A stretch of DNA of 64,000 nucleotides from Massilia aurea (GCF_014200505.1 NZ_JACHBX010000002.1:310001-374000); one strand, 5' to 3'; shown: positions 47,777 through 58,138, counted from the stretch's first letter. Made by a program: numbers and translations. Notes: generated by a model not told the origin, from the sequence alone.

Positions 47777-48490
47777 ATGCTGCGCATGACCAACCTGAGC
47801 AAGGTGTACCGCACCCACATGATCGAGACGCACGCGCTGCGCGGCTTCGCGATCCACGTCAGCCAGGGCGAATTCGTCACCGTGACCGGCCCGTCCGGCT
47901 CGGGCAAGACGAGCTTTTTGAACATCGCCGGCCTGCTCGAAGAATTCACATCGGGCGAGTTCATTCTCGACGGCGTGAACGTCAAGGGCCTGGACGACGC
48001 GGCGCGCTCGCGCCTGCGCAACGAAAAGCTCGGCTTCATCTTCCAGGGTTTCAACCTGATCCCCGACCTGAACCTGTTCGACAACGTCGACGTGCCGCTG
48101 CGCTACCGTGGCTTCAATGCGCGCGAGCGCAAGGAGCGCATCGAGGATGCCCTGGGCAAGGTGGGCCTGGCCTCGCGCATGAAGCACTATCCGGCCGAAC
48201 TCTCGGGCGGCCAGCAGCAGCGCGTGGCAATCGCGCGTGCGCTGGCGGGCAGTCCGAAACTGCTGCTGGCCGATGAACCGACCGGCAATCTCGATACGCA
48301 GATGGCGCGCGGCGTCATGGAACTGCTCGAAGAGATCAACGCGGCCGGCACCACGATCCTGATGGTGACCCACGACCCGGAGCTGGCAGTGCGCACCCAC
48401 CGCAACGTGCACATCATCGATGGCCAGGTGTCGGATCTGGTGCGGCGCGCGCCATCGCTGCACCAGGCCCATACCGACGTCACGGCATAA
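47777..48490 (+). CDS. ABC transporter ATPase (MacB/LolD-like)
   Basis: 237 aa. Walker A TGPSGSGKTSF near residue 40, signature LSGGQQQRVAIARALAG near residue 140, Walker B LLLADEPTGNLD near residue 165. GGAG lies eight bases before the ATG at 47777. It energises the permeases encoded next. Confidence 0.92.
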   Translation: MLRMTNLSKVYRTHMIETHALRGFAIHVSQGEFVTVTGPSGSGKTSFLNIAGLLEEFTSGEFILDGVNVKGLDDAARSRLRNEKLGFIFQGFNLIPDLNLFDNVDVPLRYRGFNARERKERIEDALGKVGLASRMKHYPAELSGGQQQRVAIARALAGSPKLLLADEPTGNLDTQMARGVMELLEEINAAGTTILMVTHDPELAVRTHRNVHIIDGQVSDLVRRAPSLHQAHTDVTA

Positions 48491-48499
48491 GGAGCAGAA

Positions 48500-49807
48500 A
48501 TGTTCGGCTATTACCTGATGCTTGGCGTGCGCAGCCTGCGCCGCAATCCGTATCTCACCGTGCTGATGGTGCTGACACTGGCGATCGGCGTGGCGGCCAG
48601 CGTGAGCACGCTGACCATCCTGCACGTGATGTCGGGCGACCCGATTCCGGCCAAGAGCGAGCGCCTGTTCGTGCCGTTCATCGACAACGGCGCGCGCAAC
48701 GGTTACGTCCCTGGATCGGAGCCGATCGATATGCAGTCAACGTACCAGGACGCGATGAATTTGCTGCGCATCGCGCCAGCCGAACGTGGTGTGGCCATGT
48801 TCGCCACTGGCATGCCGGTCGAGCCGCCACGCGCCGGCAGCGCGCCGTTCCAGGCGTATGGCCTGGCGCCGACGCGTGCATTCTTCGCGATGTTCGACGT
48901 GCCGTTCCGGTACGGCCAGCCGTGGAGTGAAGAAGACGAAGCGCGCGGCGCCAATGTGGTGATCCTGAACCGCACCGTGGCCGAAAAAATGTTCGGCGAA
49001 GCCAACCCAGTGGGCCAGCGCCTGCGCATGGGCGGCGAACCGTTCACCGTGGTGGGCGTACTGGGCGACTGGAACCCGATGCCGCGCTACTACAAGCTGA
49101 TTGGAAGCGGTCCGGCCACCGGTGAAGAATTCATGATCCCGCTGGCCACTGCCGTGCGCAAGGAGCTGCAACCTTATGGCAGCGTCAATTGCAGCCAGGC
49201 CCGCGATCCGGGCTACGCCAGCCTGCTGGCCTCGGAGTGCACCTGGATCCAGCTCTGGTTCGAGACCCGCTCCGGCGCCGATCGCGCCGATCTTCAGAGC
49301 GCGCTCGAAAATTACGCCAGCGAGCAGCGCAAGCTGGGCCGCCTGCCGCGCCTGGCACCGGTCGAACTGTACGACGTCATGGCATGGATGGAAAAGCAGA
49401 AAGTGGTGGGCAACGACACCCGCTTGTCGGCCTGGCTCGCCTTTGGCTTTTTGGCCCTGTGCCTGGTCAACACGGTCGGCCTGCTGCTGGCAAAGTTCTC
49501 GGCACGCGCGGCCGAAGTGGGCGTGCGCCGCGCCCTGGGCGCGTCGAAGCGCGACATCTTTCGCCAGTTCCTGATCGAGACGGGCGTGGTGGGCCTGGCC
49601 GGCGGCGTGCTGGGACTGGGGCTGGCCGTCGGCGCGCTGGCCCTGATCGGCATGCAGAGTAAGGACATGGCGGCCGTGGCGCGCATGGACTGGCAAATGC
49701 TGGCCCTGACCTTCGTGCTGTCGATTGCCGCTGCACTGATTGCGGGCCTGCTGCCAACCTGGCGCGCGTGCCAGGTCACGCCTGCAATCCAGCTCAAATC
49801 GCAATGA
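48500..49807 (+). CDS. FtsX/MacB-type ABC permease, first copy
   Basis: 435 aa. One membrane helix at residues about 15-38, a periplasmic MacB_PCD domain (residues about 45-280), then the FtsX domain with three helices ending LPTWRACQVTPAIQL. Includes EVGVRRALGASKRDIFRQF, the conserved cytoplasmic coupling motif. Starts 9 bases after the ATPase gene. Confidence 0.88.
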   Translation: MFGYYLMLGVRSLRRNPYLTVLMVLTLAIGVAASVSTLTILHVMSGDPIPAKSERLFVPFIDNGARNGYVPGSEPIDMQSTYQDAMNLLRIAPAERGVAMFATGMPVEPPRAGSAPFQAYGLAPTRAFFAMFDVPFRYGQPWSEEDEARGANVVILNRTVAEKMFGEANPVGQRLRMGGEPFTVVGVLGDWNPMPRYYKLIGSGPATGEEFMIPLATAVRKELQPYGSVNCSQARDPGYASLLASECTWIQLWFETRSGADRADLQSALENYASEQRKLGRLPRLAPVELYDVMAWMEKQKVVGNDTRLSAWLAFGFLALCLVNTVGLLLAKFSARAAEVGVRRALGASKRDIFRQFLIETGVVGLAGGVLGLGLAVGALALIGMQSKDMAAVARMDWQMLALTFVLSIAAALIAGLLPTWRACQVTPAIQLKSQ

Positions 49808-49838
49808 ACGCTCACTACACCATCACGGGAGACTGACC

Positions 49839-51071
49839 ATGGAAATTCGCCCCATCCTGTCGGCGCTCATGCGCAACAAGACCGGCCCCATTCTGGTGGC
49901 CATGCAGATCGCCCTGAGCCTGGCCATCCTTGCCAACGCCCTGCACATCGTCAATGAGCGGCGCGCCGTGGCGGCGCGGCCATCCGGGCTGCAGGACGAA
50001 GCCGCGACCTTCTATTTTTCGCTGCGTCATCTGAACCAGGACACGCCGGAACAGATGCTCGCCTCGATCAAGCGCGAGCTCCAGGTGCTGCGCGCGGTGC
50101 CGGGCATGGCGGCGGTCGCGCAGGTGTCGCAGATGCCGATGTCGAACAGCGGCGGCACGTCCAGCATCGCGGCCGATCCGCGCCAGGCGCGCGAAAGCGC
50201 CTACGCATCGACCTATTTTACGGGCGATTCGCTGGTCAGGACGCTGGGCCTGCAACTGATCGAAGGGCGCGATTTTTCCAGCCAGGACATCCTGGATGTG
50301 AACGAAACGACCAACGCCGGGGAGCCAACGCAGATGATCGTGACGCGCGCCCTGGCCAGCAAGCTGTGGCCCGGCGCATCGGCGGTGGGCAAGTCCCTGT
50401 ACTTCGGTACCGGCGACAGCACGCCAAGCGCCCGGGTGATCGGCGTGGTCGAGCGCCTGATAAGCGCCCACGCCGAAGTGGGCGAAAGCGGCGAATTTTC
50501 GATGATCATGCCCGCACGTCACTATGGCAGTGGGGGCGCGATGTATGCGATGCGCAGCGAACCGGGGCAGCGCGACCGCGTGATGCAGGAAGCCGAGCGG
50601 GCCTTGCGCGCATCGTCGGCCACGCCGATGATCATGCGCATCAAGACGACCCAGGAAGACCGCAAGAACCGCTACCGCGCCGACCTTGCACTGTCGTGGA
50701 TGCTGGTGACGGTCAGCGTGCTGCTGCTCCTGGTGACCTGCAGCGGCATCGTCGGCATGGCCAGCCTGTGGGTAACCCAGCGCCGCAAGCAGATCGGTGT
50801 GCGCCGTGCCCTTGGTGCGCGCAAGATCGACATCCTGCGCTACTTCATCGTCGAGAACGTGATGATCACGAGCGTCGGCGTGATCGGCGGCGTGCTGCTG
50901 GGCGTTGGTCTGAACCAGCTCCTGGTGACGAAGCTGGAGATGGCGCGCCTGCCGGTGGCGTACCTGATCGGCGGCGCCCTGATGTTCTGGGTGATCGGCA
51001 TCCTGGCGGCGTATGGCCCGGCCTGGCGTGCGGCGCGCACGTCGCCGGCGCTGGCCACCCGCAGCTTGTGA
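49839..51071 (+). CDS. FtsX/MacB-type ABC permease, second copy
   Basis: 410 aa with the same plan as the preceding protein: MEIRPILSALMRNKTGPIL at the N-terminus, periplasmic MacB_PCD domain, and an FtsX end (QIGVRRALGARKIDILRYF; GPAWRAARTSPALATR). The two permeases probably form a heterodimer with the ATPase. Start at ATG 49839. Confidence 0.87.
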   Translation: MEIRPILSALMRNKTGPILVAMQIALSLAILANALHIVNERRAVAARPSGLQDEAATFYFSLRHLNQDTPEQMLASIKRELQVLRAVPGMAAVAQVSQMPMSNSGGTSSIAADPRQARESAYASTYFTGDSLVRTLGLQLIEGRDFSSQDILDVNETTNAGEPTQMIVTRALASKLWPGASAVGKSLYFGTGDSTPSARVIGVVERLISAHAEVGESGEFSMIMPARHYGSGGAMYAMRSEPGQRDRVMQEAERALRASSATPMIMRIKTTQEDRKNRYRADLALSWMLVTVSVLLLLVTCSGIVGMASLWVTQRRKQIGVRRALGARKIDILRYFIVENVMITSVGVIGGVLLGVGLNQLLVTKLEMARLPVAYLIGGALMFWVIGILAAYGPAWRAARTSPALATRSL

Positions 51072-51100
51072 GGGCGCGCGCGGGTGCTATGCTGGCGGCC

Positions 51101-52444
51101 ATGCCCACCGTTCTTATCATTGACGACAACGCCGCCGTCGCCATGGCGCTCGACGTGCTGTTTTCGCTGCACGACATCGCCACACTGCGCGCGCTCTCGC
51201 CCGCGGAAGGCCTGGATTTGCTGGCGCGCGAACCGATCGACCTGATCATCCAGGACATGAACTTCACGGCCGACACCACGTCGGGCGAAGAAGGCGTGAC
51301 GCTGTTTCGCGCGATCCGCGCACGCCATCCCGACCTGCCGGTGATCCTGCTCACTGCGTGGACGCACCTGGACGCGGCGGTCGACCTGGTCAAGGCCGGC
51401 GCCGCCGACTACCTGCCCAAGCCGTGGAACGACGAGCGCCTGCTGGCCAGCGTGTCCAACCTGATCGAACTGGGGCAAGCCAACCGCGCGCTGGGCAGCC
51501 GTCTGCAGCACGAACGCAAGGCGCGGCTGGCGCTCGAGCAGAACTTCGACCTGCGCGGCCTGGTCTGGCAAGACCCGGCCACCGAACGCGTGCTGCACCT
51601 GGCCTGCCAGGTCGCGCGCGCCGACGTGCCGGTGCTGATTACCGGCCCGAACGGCGCCGGCAAGGAGCGCATCGCCGACATCATCAAGGCCAATTCGCAG
51701 GTGGCCGACGGTCCGTTCGTGGTGCTCAATTGCGGCGCCCTGCCGTCAGAGCTGATCGAGGCCGAGTTGTTCGGCGCCGACGCCGGCGCCTACACGGGCG
51801 CGTCGAAAGCGCGCGAAGGCAAGTTCGAGGCGGCCGATGGCGGCACGCTGTTCCTCGACGAAATCGGCAACCTGCCGCTGGCCGGCCAGATGAAACTGCT
51901 GCGGGTGCTGGAAACGGGCCGCTTCGAGCGCCTGGGTTCGAACCGCGAGCGCCAGGTGCGCGTGCGCGTGATCAGCGCCACCAATGCCGACCTGGGCGCG
52001 ATGATCCGCGCCGGCACCTTTCGCGAAGACCTGTTCTACCGCCTCAACGTGATCGAGCTGCGCCTGCCGCCGCTGGGCGCGCGCCCCGGCGACATCCTGC
52101 CGCTGGCGCGTTCGTTCCTGGCCGCCGGCAAGGCGCTGCACCCGGCCAGCGAAGCGGCACTGATGGCCTACCCGTGGCCCGGCAACGTGCGTGAGCTGAA
52201 AAACGTCATGGCGCGCGCCAGCCTGCTGTCCCATGGCGATACCGTCATGGTGGCCGACCTGGGGCTGCCAACGACGAGCATACCGGCGGCGGCGACAAAC
52301 CAGGAGCCGGAGCCCGACCGCGCTGCGCTCGTGGCGGCCCTGGCGCGTGCGGGCGGCGTGGTGGCGCAGGCGGCGGCCGATCTTGGCCTGTCGCGCCAGG
52401 CGCTGTACCGCCGCATGGAGCGGCTGGACATCGCGCGGCCATGA
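51101..52444 (+). CDS. Sigma54-dependent response regulator (NtrC family)
   Basis: 447 aa from ATG 51101; 51089 is also in frame. Receiver domain with acidic pair IIDDN, phosphoacceptor Asp52 (IIQDMNF) and Lys in LPKPW. The AAA+ domain has Walker A GPNGAGKE and the sigma54-contact loop as GAYTGA, a variant of GAFTGA. A Fis-type helix-turn-helix lies at the C-terminus ([19 protein letters not shown]). It likely activates the export operon from a sigma54 promoter. It overlaps the kinase gene (ATGA). Confidence 0.9.
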   Translation: MPTVLIIDDNAAVAMALDVLFSLHDIATLRALSPAEGLDLLAREPIDLIIQDMNFTADTTSGEEGVTLFRAIRARHPDLPVILLTAWTHLDAAVDLVKAGAADYLPKPWNDERLLASVSNLIELGQANRALGSRLQHERKARLALEQNFDLRGLVWQDPATERVLHLACQVARADVPVLITGPNGAGKERIADIIKANSQVADGPFVVLNCGALPSELIEAELFGADAGAYTGASKAREGKFEAADGGTLFLDEIGNLPLAGQMKLLRVLETGRFERLGSNRERQVRVRVISATNADLGAMIRAGTFREDLFYRLNVIELRLPPLGARPGDILPLARSFLAAGKALHPASEAALMAYPWPGNVRELKNVMARASLLSHGDTVMVADLGLPTTSIPAAATNQEPEPDRAALVAALARAGGVVAQAAADLGLSRQALYRRMERLDIARP

Positions 52445-53790
52445 CGGGCAGCGCGCACCAGCCCAGGTTTTCCCTGGTCACACGGCTGTCGGCGCTGGTG
52501 GGCACCCTGCTCGCGCTGGCCGTCATCGCTGCGCTGCTGCTGGATCACCTGCTGCCCGCCCGGCCGCTGCTGGTGCTGACCATCTGCCTGCTTGGGCTGG
52601 TGCCACTGGCCGTCATCACGCTGCGCGCGCAGCTGCACCCGGTGCTGTCGCTGTTCCGGGCACTCGAGGGCACCGTCGACAGCTACCGTGACGGCGACTT
52701 TTCGTGCAGCCTGCACTGGCCGCACAACGATGAACTCCGTGACCTGATCGCCGCCCACAACAATCTCGGCAACGTGCTGCGCGAGCAGCGCCTGGGCCTG
52801 GTCCAGCGCGAACTGCTGCTCGACTCGATGGTACAGAACACACCCGTGGCGATGCTGCTGGTGGCCGATTCGACGACGCCCGGCGGCGCCATCGTGTTCG
52901 CCAACATCGCCGCGCGCCAGTTGCTGGCGCAGGGGCGCAAGCTCGAAGGCCACAGCCTGCAGGCGGTGCTCGATGACGCTTCGGCGGCCCTGCGCGACGC
53001 GCTGGCGCGCGGCGGCGACGGCCTGTTTACCGCTGGCGAAGGCGAGGCCGAAGAGGTCTATCACCTGGCGCGCAGCACCTTCACACTCAATGGCCGGCGC
53101 CACGAGCTACTGCTGCTGCGCCACCTGACGGTCGAACTGCGCCGCCAGGAAGTCCAGACCTGGAAAAAAGTCATCCGCGTGATCAGCCACGAATTGAACA
53201 ACTCACTGGCGCCACTGGCCTCGCTCGCGCACTCCGGCGCCGAGCTGGTACGGCGCGGCCAGCTCGAACGCCTGCCGCAGATCCTGGAAACGATCGGCGA
53301 ACGCACGCGTCACCTGGAGAGCTTCATCTCGGGCTACGCACGCTTTGCCAAGCTGCCCACGCCCCGCCTGGAAGCCTGCAGCTGGCCAGCCGTGGTCACG
53401 CGCCTGGCGGGTCAGGTGTCCTTTACCATCGCGGGCGAGCTGCCACCGGATGCAGCCTGGATCGATGCCGCGCAGCTCGAGCAGGCGCTGCTCAATCTGT
53501 TGAAGAACGCGCACGAGTCGGGTTCCCGGCCTGACGATGTGCAGTTGCAGATACGGCGCGTACAGGACCAGGTGCGCATCGACGTGATGGACCGCGGCAG
53601 CGGCATGAGCGACGCGGTGCTGACCCACGCGCTGGTGCCGTTCTATTCGACCAAGCGCGCCGGCACCGGCCTTGGCCTTGCGCTCGCGCGCGAGATCGCC
53701 GAGGCGCACGGCGGGCGCATCCTGCTGGCCAATCGCGACGGTGGTGGCCTGGCCGTGACGCTGTTCCTGCCGGCGCTGCCGGTGACCTGA
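52441..53790 (+). CDS. Sensor histidine kinase (NtrY-like)
   Basis: 449 aa. Two N-terminal membrane helices (residues about 12-60) with a very short periplasmic loop, a HAMP-like and PAS-like region, the phospho-His box VISHELNNSLAPL near residue 245, and ATPase boxes LLNLLKNAHES, DRGSGMS and GTGLGLALAREI. Partner of the upstream sigma54 regulator. The small periplasmic loop suggests it senses membrane or transporter state. Confidence 0.9.
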   Translation: MTGSAHQPRFSLVTRLSALVGTLLALAVIAALLLDHLLPARPLLVLTICLLGLVPLAVITLRAQLHPVLSLFRALEGTVDSYRDGDFSCSLHWPHNDELRDLIAAHNNLGNVLREQRLGLVQRELLLDSMVQNTPVAMLLVADSTTPGGAIVFANIAARQLLAQGRKLEGHSLQAVLDDASAALRDALARGGDGLFTAGEGEAEEVYHLARSTFTLNGRRHELLLLRHLTVELRRQEVQTWKKVIRVISHELNNSLAPLASLAHSGAELVRRGQLERLPQILETIGERTRHLESFISGYARFAKLPTPRLEACSWPAVVTRLAGQVSFTIAGELPPDAAWIDAAQLEQALLNLLKNAHESGSRPDDVQLQIRRVQDQVRIDVMDRGSGMSDAVLTHALVPFYSTKRAGTGLGLALAREIAEAHGGRILLANRDGGGLAVTLFLPALPVT

Positions 53791-53845
53791 GAGCCTGCAG
53801 TAGCGGCTCTGGTAACATCGGCTTTGCCCTCCACCACTTCGTGCC

Positions 53846-54628
53846 ATGTCCGCCAAGTCACCCACCGTCATCGATCCGCGCTTCGCCCAGCCCGGCCATC
53901 CTCCCGCCACCATCGACGAATTCGAGGGCGTGCGCTTTTTGCACCTTGGCACCTCGTGGGTGCAGGGCGCGATGCGGCTGGCCAAGCCGGACACGATCGA
54001 GCTCGAATACGTGCAGATGATGATGATGTGGACACTGTTCCAGAGCGCGCCGCGCCACGTCGTGCAGCTTGGCCTGGGCAGCGCCGCGCTGACCAAGTTC
54101 ACGTATGCCCGCTTTCCCGATGCGCGCGTGACGGCCGTTGAACTGAACCCCAACGTGATCGCGATCTGCCGCGCCCTGTTCGGCCTGCCGGAAAACGATG
54201 CGCGCCTTGACGTGCGCGAGCAGGACGCGATGGACTTCGTGCTCGATCCGGCCAACCACGGCAAGGCCGACGTGCTGCAGGTGGACTTGTACGACCAGGA
54301 CGCGCGCGGCCCGGTGCTCGATTCGGAAGCGTTCTACCAGGGCTGCCTGGATTGCCTGGCGCCGGGCGGCGTCATGACCGCCAATGTGTTCGGCGACTTC
54401 AGCAACTACGACAAGAATTTCCTGAACATGGAGCAGGTGTTCGACGCCGTCGTGTGGCTACCGGAGGTGCACGATGCCAATGTGGTGGTGGTGGCGTTCA
54501 GGGACGCGCCGCAGCTGGACTTTTCAGTGCTCTACGAGCGCGCCGGCGAGATCAAGCGGCGCCTGAACCTGCCGGCCAAGAACTGGGTGAACGGTCTCAA
54601 GGAATGGATGCGCGACCATCAAGGCTGA
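53846..54628 (+). CDS. Spermidine-synthase-like methyltransferase-fold protein
   Basis: 260 aa. Rossmann-type fold with the glycine-rich VVQLGLGSAALTKFTYARFP near residue 72 and AVELNPNVIAICRALFGLP near residue 95, followed by VDLYDQDARGPVL. This matches SpeE-like proteins. The polyamine-site residues are not clearly kept, so the substrate is uncertain. It overlaps the convergent hypothetical gene by 32 bases. Confidence 0.75.
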   Translation: MSAKSPTVIDPRFAQPGHPPATIDEFEGVRFLHLGTSWVQGAMRLAKPDTIELEYVQMMMMWTLFQSAPRHVVQLGLGSAALTKFTYARFPDARVTAVELNPNVIAICRALFGLPENDARLDVREQDAMDFVLDPANHGKADVLQVDLYDQDARGPVLDSEAFYQGCLDCLAPGGVMTANVFGDFSNYDKNFLNMEQVFDAVVWLPEVHDANVVVVAFRDAPQLDFSVLYERAGEIKRRLNLPAKNWVNGLKEWMRDHQG

Positions 54629-55097
54629 CATGGCGCGCCGTGCCCGTCCGATGCCCTGGCTCGGGCGACGCCACGCCCAGTTCGGACGCCGGCACCGGTG
54701 CGCCCAGCACCGCGAACACGGTGCCGCATGACTCGCGCTCGAGCGCCAGCACGGGGAACACGCGTTCCAGATTGGCGTACTTGGCCCAGGCGCCCGCACC
54801 GCGCGACTGCGTCGGCGGAATCGACATCGCGGCATAGCCGCGCGCGCCGCCCTCCACTGCTTCGATGCTGCGCCCGCGCGCTGCCCGCGCGTCGTCCAGC
54901 GGCACCGGAATATCCGACGCGTCAAGGCAGCGCACGCGCAACTGCGCGCCCGGCAGGGGGTGGTCGTTGATCTTCTGATTGGGCGCGTGCCACAGCTGCA
55001 TCAGGACGATGCCGGTTGCGCTGTGGGCGTCCCAGGCGCTTTCGAGACTGCCGTAATGCTCGAGGCCATAGCGTTTGCAAAGCTGGGTGATATTCAT
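54597..55097 (-). CDS. Hypothetical protein, 166 aa
   Basis: Starts MNITQLCKRYGLEHYGSLES at 55097. No domain is recognised; there is no signal peptide or membrane helix. It is well conserved in character (GIVLMQLWHAPNQKINDHPL) and lies 1 base downstream of another small gene, so the two form an operon. It overlaps the spermidine-synthase-like gene on the other strand. Confidence 0.55.
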   Translation of the reverse strand: MNITQLCKRYGLEHYGSLESAWDAHSATGIVLMQLWHAPNQKINDHPLPGAQLRVRCLDASDIPVPLDDARAARGRSIEAVEGGARGYAAMSIPPTQSRGAGAWAKYANLERVFPVLALERESCGTVFAVLGAPVPASELGVASPEPGHRTGTARHVSLDGRASIP

Positions 55098-55098
55098 G

Positions 55099-55296
55099 CT
55101 AATCGTTCCGTTGCCGTTGGCGCCGTTCCCGGACACGCCGGGCGGCGGGATCCTGCATGGCGCGCAGCAGGATCGCTCGTGAGACGTTGCAGCTTTCGAG
55201 GTACACCAGCCCTGCGTTGACGCCGCGCGTCTCGGCCAGGAATAACGCATATTCGGTGGCAAGCGCGGTTCGCTCGTCGGTTCGTCGCTGGATCAT
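55099..55296 (-). CDS. Small hypothetical protein, 65 aa
   Basis: Begins MIQRRTDERTALATEYALFL at 55296 and ends in a basic tail (RRVRERRQRQRND). It is directly upstream of the 166-aa gene with a 1-base gap. No family is recognised; a small DNA- or RNA-binding role is possible from the charge, but this is a guess. Confidence 0.45.
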   Translation of the reverse strand: MIQRRTDERTALATEYALFLAETRGVNAGLVYLESCNVSRAILLRAMQDPAARRVRERRQRQRND

Positions 55297-55714
55297 GGTG
55301 TGCTGCCTGAGGTGGTCGGCGGATTTCGCTCGCGCGGCGCGCGGGCATGGTGAAATCCAGTCGGCGGAATGAACCGCCTGCCGCCGTGCCTGTTTGGCAT
55401 GGTTAATGGCTATCGTAGCTTGTCGCGAGCCGCGCACATTTGAAAAACTTGTTAAATAACGTAACAATAAAACAATACTTTTCAAACATTATTTCTTATA
55501 GAAAAGTGCTTAATACTCAAAGCATTATTCGCTGCTCATGAAAGTATTGTTTAACGAGCAAACCTGTCTCATTTGTACGACGTATTTGCTCCGGAGACAC
55601 GTTCGTACTTACTTATTTCACATGCTCAGTCGTCGGCACCCCAACCCCGTTGCTAAGATTAAATAATGCTCTGATAACAGGGCGACATAAAAATCGATGA
55701 AAAGGGGACAGAGG
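55297..55714. other. AT-rich spacer upstream of the second TonB receptor
   Basis: About 420 bases with no gene I can support. The part 55440-55690 is clearly richer in A and T than the flanks and probably holds the receptor's promoter, but I could not choose a single -35/-10 pair. Confidence 0.4.
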
Positions 55715-58138
55715 ATGACGAAACAAACACTGCCACGACGCGCCCTGCTGGCGTCGGCCTTGTTGGCGGCGCTCGCACCAGCCACTGCACAGGAAGCCGA
55801 CAGCAATATGTCGCAAGTCGTGGTGCTCGGCTCACGCACCCAGGCCAAGACGGCGCTGGACACCGCCGTGCCCGTGGGCCTGATCAGCACCAAAGACATC
55901 CAGTCGGCCGGTACGCTCGAACTGGGCAAGGTGCTGCAAGACCTCGACCCGTCGTTCAACTTCACGTCGACCTTCGTCAGCGACGGCACCGACATCATCC
56001 GCCCCGCCACGCTGCGCGGCCTCGGCCCCGACCAGCTGCTCGTGCTGATCAACGGCAAGCGCCGCCACCAGCAGGCGCTGGTCAATGTGCAGCAAACGAT
56101 CGGCCGCGGCTCGGCCGGCACCGACATCAACGCGATCCCGCTGTCAGCGATCCAGTCGATCGAAGTGCTGCGTGACGGCGCCGCCGCCCAGTACGGGTCG
56201 GACGCGATCGCGGGCGTCATCAACATCATCCTCAAGAAGGGTGTCGGCAACGGCATCGTCAGCGCCAGCGCCGGCACGACCGACGAAGGCGATGGCGACA
56301 CCTACTCGGCCAGCGCCAGCCGCGGCTTCGCGCTGGGCAGCGACGGCGGCTACCTGAACCTGTCGGTCGAAGCGCGCAAGCGCGACGAAACCAACCGCGC
56401 CGGCCTGGACACGGCGCGCGTGAATCCGCCACGCGTCACGCAGCGCCTGGGCGACAGCAACGCCAAGGATTACTACCTGTGGATGAATTCGGCCCTGCCG
56501 ATGGGCGGTGGCGAGCTGTATGCGTTCGGCGGCGCCTCGAAACGCAAGGGCGATTCGGGCGGCTTCTTCCGCCCGAAGGAAGATGGGCGCAACGTCCCGG
56601 CGGTGTACCCGGAAGGCTTCCTGCCGAACATCGTCACCACCGTGCAGGATGCGTCGCTCGCCGTCGGCTACCGCCATGACCTGAGCCGCGACTGGTCAGT
56701 GGACGCGAGCGTGAACCACGGCCGCAGCCAGCTCCAGTTCCACGAACGGAACTCGATCAACGTCAGCTACTGGTACGAAAACGGCGAATCGCCGCGCGAA
56801 GCCGACACGGGCACGCTCAAGTTCGAGCAGACCACGTTCAACCTCGACTTCAAGGGTCCGGTGAACCTGATGGGCGGCGAGCTGTTCGTCGCCGCCGGCG
56901 TCGAGTGGCGCCGCGACAATTACGAGATCGAGGCGGGCGACCCGGTCTCGTACCAGTACGGCCGCACCAACAACCCCGCCATCATCATCCGCGACCAGAC
57001 CGGCGGCATCGCTGCATCGGGCATCCAGGGCTTCCCGGGTTACACGCCATCGACGGCGGTCGACCAGGGCCGCCACAACACGTCCTTCTACGTCGACCTG
57101 GAGCGCAAGTTCGGCCCGGATGTCTCGGTCGGCGCGGCAGTGCGGCACGAGCGCTATTCGGACTTCGGCAATACGACGATCGGCAAGCTCAATGCGCGCT
57201 GGGACCCGAGCCGCTCGTTGGGCGTGCGCGGCAGCGTATCGACGGGCTTCCGGGCGCCGGGCGTTCAGCAAAAGTTCTACAGCTCGGTCTCGACCAACCT
57301 GAATTCGGCCGGCGTGCTGACCGAAACGCTGACGGCGCGCGAAGACAGCGCCGTCACGCGCGCCTTCGGCATCGCGCCGCTGAAAGAAGAAACGTCGAAG
57401 AGCGCCAGCATCGGCGTGATCCTGCGGCCGACCACCACGTTCTCGCTGACCGCCGACGTGTACCGCACGAAGATCGACGACCGCATCGTGTTCTCGAGCA
57501 CGATCTCGCCGGAGTCGGGCGCCTGCGCGACGCCTGCCGCGTGCCCGATCCGCGCGATCCTCGACCCGCTGCGCGTGGGCCAGGCACAGTTCTTCACCAA
57601 TGCGATCGACACGTCGACCACGGGTCTGGACCTGGTGGCGCAGCAAACCATCCGCGGCCAAGGCTCGACCCTGGTGCTGTCCGGTCAGCTGGGCTTCAAC
57701 AAGACCGAGGTCAAGGCGCGCAATTCGCAATCGCCCGTGCTGACCGGCGCGCAGCTGTTCGACGATGCACAGGTGACGCTGATCGAGCGCGGCCAGCCAC
57801 GCAAGCACCACGTCGTGTCAGCCGATTACACGGCCGGCGCCTGGAACGTGACGGGCCGCGCGAACTACTTCGGCGAAGTGCAGGGCCAGGGCTTCACGGC
57901 GCCGTTCGTGCAGACGTGGGAAGCCAAATGGATCGTCGACCTGACGGGCCGCTACACGTTCAACAAGAGCCTGAGCCTGTCGGCGGGGATCAACAACCTG
58001 TTCGACACGTATCCAACCAAATGGGACCCGGTCCGCGCAGCCCCCTTCCCGCAGCTGGGCTTCACGTATTGCTGGGAGACCTGCCCGTTCGGGATGAATG
58101 GCCGCACGGCGTATGTGAAGGCGGACTACACGTTCTGA
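55715..58138 (+). CDS. TonB-dependent receptor
   Basis: 807 aa from MTKQTLPRR at 55715, where AAGGGG lies seven bases upstream (the earlier ATG at 55697 lacks one). Signal peptide ending near PATAQEA. Plug domain with LRGLGPDQLLVLINGKRRH near residue 90 and IEVLRDGAAAQYGSDAIAGV near residue 150, then a barrel ending in YVKADYTF. The substrate cannot be told. Its immediate neighbours give no clue: small unknown genes before, a formate dehydrogenase fragment after. Confidence 0.9.
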   Translation: MTKQTLPRRALLASALLAALAPATAQEADSNMSQVVVLGSRTQAKTALDTAVPVGLISTKDIQSAGTLELGKVLQDLDPSFNFTSTFVSDGTDIIRPATLRGLGPDQLLVLINGKRRHQQALVNVQQTIGRGSAGTDINAIPLSAIQSIEVLRDGAAAQYGSDAIAGVINIILKKGVGNGIVSASAGTTDEGDGDTYSASASRGFALGSDGGYLNLSVEARKRDETNRAGLDTARVNPPRVTQRLGDSNAKDYYLWMNSALPMGGGELYAFGGASKRKGDSGGFFRPKEDGRNVPAVYPEGFLPNIVTTVQDASLAVGYRHDLSRDWSVDASVNHGRSQLQFHERNSINVSYWYENGESPREADTGTLKFEQTTFNLDFKGPVNLMGGELFVAAGVEWRRDNYEIEAGDPVSYQYGRTNNPAIIIRDQTGGIAASGIQGFPGYTPSTAVDQGRHNTSFYVDLERKFGPDVSVGAAVRHERYSDFGNTTIGKLNARWDPSRSLGVRGSVSTGFRAPGVQQKFYSSVSTNLNSAGVLTETLTAREDSAVTRAFGIAPLKEETSKSASIGVILRPTTTFSLTADVYRTKIDDRIVFSSTISPESGACATPAACPIRAILDPLRVGQAQFFTNAIDTSTTGLDLVAQQTIRGQGSTLVLSGQLGFNKTEVKARNSQSPVLTGAQLFDDAQVTLIERGQPRKHHVVSADYTAGAWNVTGRANYFGEVQGQGFTAPFVQTWEAKWIVDLTGRYTFNKSLSLSAGINNLFDTYPTKWDPVRAAPFPQLGFTYCWETCPFGMNGRTAYVKADYTF

